A stretch of DNA of 6,254 nucleotides from Bryobacteraceae bacterium. Lineage in GTDB: Bacteria > Acidobacteriota > Terriglobia > Bryobacterales > Bryobacteraceae. Location: the NCBI GenBank assembly GCA_030036985.1, contig JASHSD010000791.1:1-6254 (forward strand), in the 5' to 3' direction. The notes under the pieces were generated by a model, which was not told the DNA's origin, did not search any database, and was given only the letters and a program-made list of their open reading frames with translations. A program made the translations under genes and the position numbers. Numbering within the stretch: the first letter of the stretch is position 1; each line of letters begins with the position of its first letter. Shown piece by piece: positions 5,819 through 6,254 of this stretch.

Positions 5819-6254
5819 CTACCCCGGCTGGCTGGTGATTACGAAGACGGCTTTGCGGCTAACGATTTCAAATGCGGGCGAACCGGCCTCGATCTCCCAG
5901 GCTTCGCCCGCCTGGAACGGCTCGCCGGCGAACGTCCCTTCCCCGTCGATCGCGATATACAGCGCGTGGCGTAGCGCGGGTTGGGAAATCCACGAACCCC
6001 GCACCTCCAGCCGGCGCGTGTGGAAATGCTCGCACTCGACCAGGAGCGTGGGCATGACCATACCTGCGCGGGGCTCCAGATGCGACACCGCGACGGCATG
6101 ATCGAGATGCAGTTCGCGCGGCCTTCCGTAATCGTAAAGCCGATAGGTGACATCCGAATACTGCTGGATTTCACAGAGCGCGATGCCTCCGCCGATCGCG
6201 TGAATCGTGCCCGCGGGAACGAAAAAAGTATCGCCCGGACGCGCGGGAACCCAG
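5819..6254 (-). CDS. manA: Mannose-6-phosphate isomerase, type I (C-terminal part; start outside window)
   Basis: The frame is open from the right edge to the TAG at 5819-5821 and gives the last 144 residues. The enzyme interconverts mannose-6-phosphate and fructose-6-phosphate, feeding GDP-mannose and polysaccharide synthesis or mannose use; it is cytosolic and zinc-dependent. Seen from the edge: WVPARPGDTFFVPAGTIHA, which is the cupin strand with a zinc-ligand His; GGGIALCEIQQYSDVTYRL; then YDYGRPRELHLDHA. These are hallmark segments of type I isomerases of the short, Bacillus-like kind. The remaining roughly 90 residues are the C-terminal cupin domain, ending in EIVSRKAVFVITSQPG. Type I short forms are about 310-330 residues, so a little under half is visible. 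It is convergent with the dehydrogenase across an 81-bp gap. A GTG at 6088 is internal to the domain and is not the start. Confidence 0.9.
   Translation of the reverse strand, partial: WVPARPGDTFFVPAGTIHAIGGGIALCEIQQYSDVTYRLYDYGRPRELHLDHAVAVSHLEPRAGMVMPTLLVECEHFHTRRLEVRGSWISQPALRHALYIAIDGEGTFAGEPFQAGEAWEIEAGSPAFEIVSRKAVFVITSQPG

Overview
The window is GC-rich and densely coded, with short intergenic gaps. It reads as the chromosome of a free-living, soil-type bacterium. Three things point to an Acidobacteriota (Bryobacterales/Solibacter-like) lineage: protein style, a YtxH/DUF2007 pair, and a double 'cgcgactTCagtcgcg' palindrome of a kind I associate with that group. This is an impression from gene content and style, not a computed placement.

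Layout. Bases 1-2582 (minus) carry the first 860 residues of a very large protein whose C-terminus lies off the left edge. I recognise it as a PPi-type phosphoenolpyruvate carboxykinase (diphosphate-dependent PEPCK family). Its 121-bp upstream gap (2583-2703) is dominated by a large REP-like inverted repeat. Next is a small minus-strand DUF2007-like protein (2704-3015). A 61-bp divergent gap separates it from a rightward cluster: a YtxH-type small membrane protein (3077-3334), a metallo-beta-lactamase-fold hydrolase (3342-4187) and a 1-pyrroline-5-carboxylate dehydrogenase (4160-5737). The hydrolase starts 7 nt after the YtxH stop. The dehydrogenase starts inside the hydrolase gene, so the three look like one transcription unit with translational coupling at the last junction. 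A hairpin sits in the 81-bp convergent gap that follows. The right edge (5819-6254, minus) holds the C-terminal 144 residues of a type I mannose-6-phosphate isomerase whose start lies beyond the window.

How the genes could work together (inference). P5C dehydrogenase produces glutamate from proline- or arginine-derived glutamate semialdehyde, which feeds 2-oxoglutarate and oxaloacetate. A PPi-dependent PEPCK interconverts oxaloacetate and PEP at the TCA/gluconeogenesis node. Mannose-6-phosphate isomerase draws hexose phosphate towards GDP-mannose and polysaccharide. The strand arrangement does not show common regulation, so this is proximity of central-metabolism genes rather than a demonstrated pathway.

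I see no mobile element, tRNA, rRNA or CRISPR array. No stretch longer than 121 bp lacks a gene. The most notable items are the PPi-type PEPCK and the double-palindrome repeat just upstream of it.
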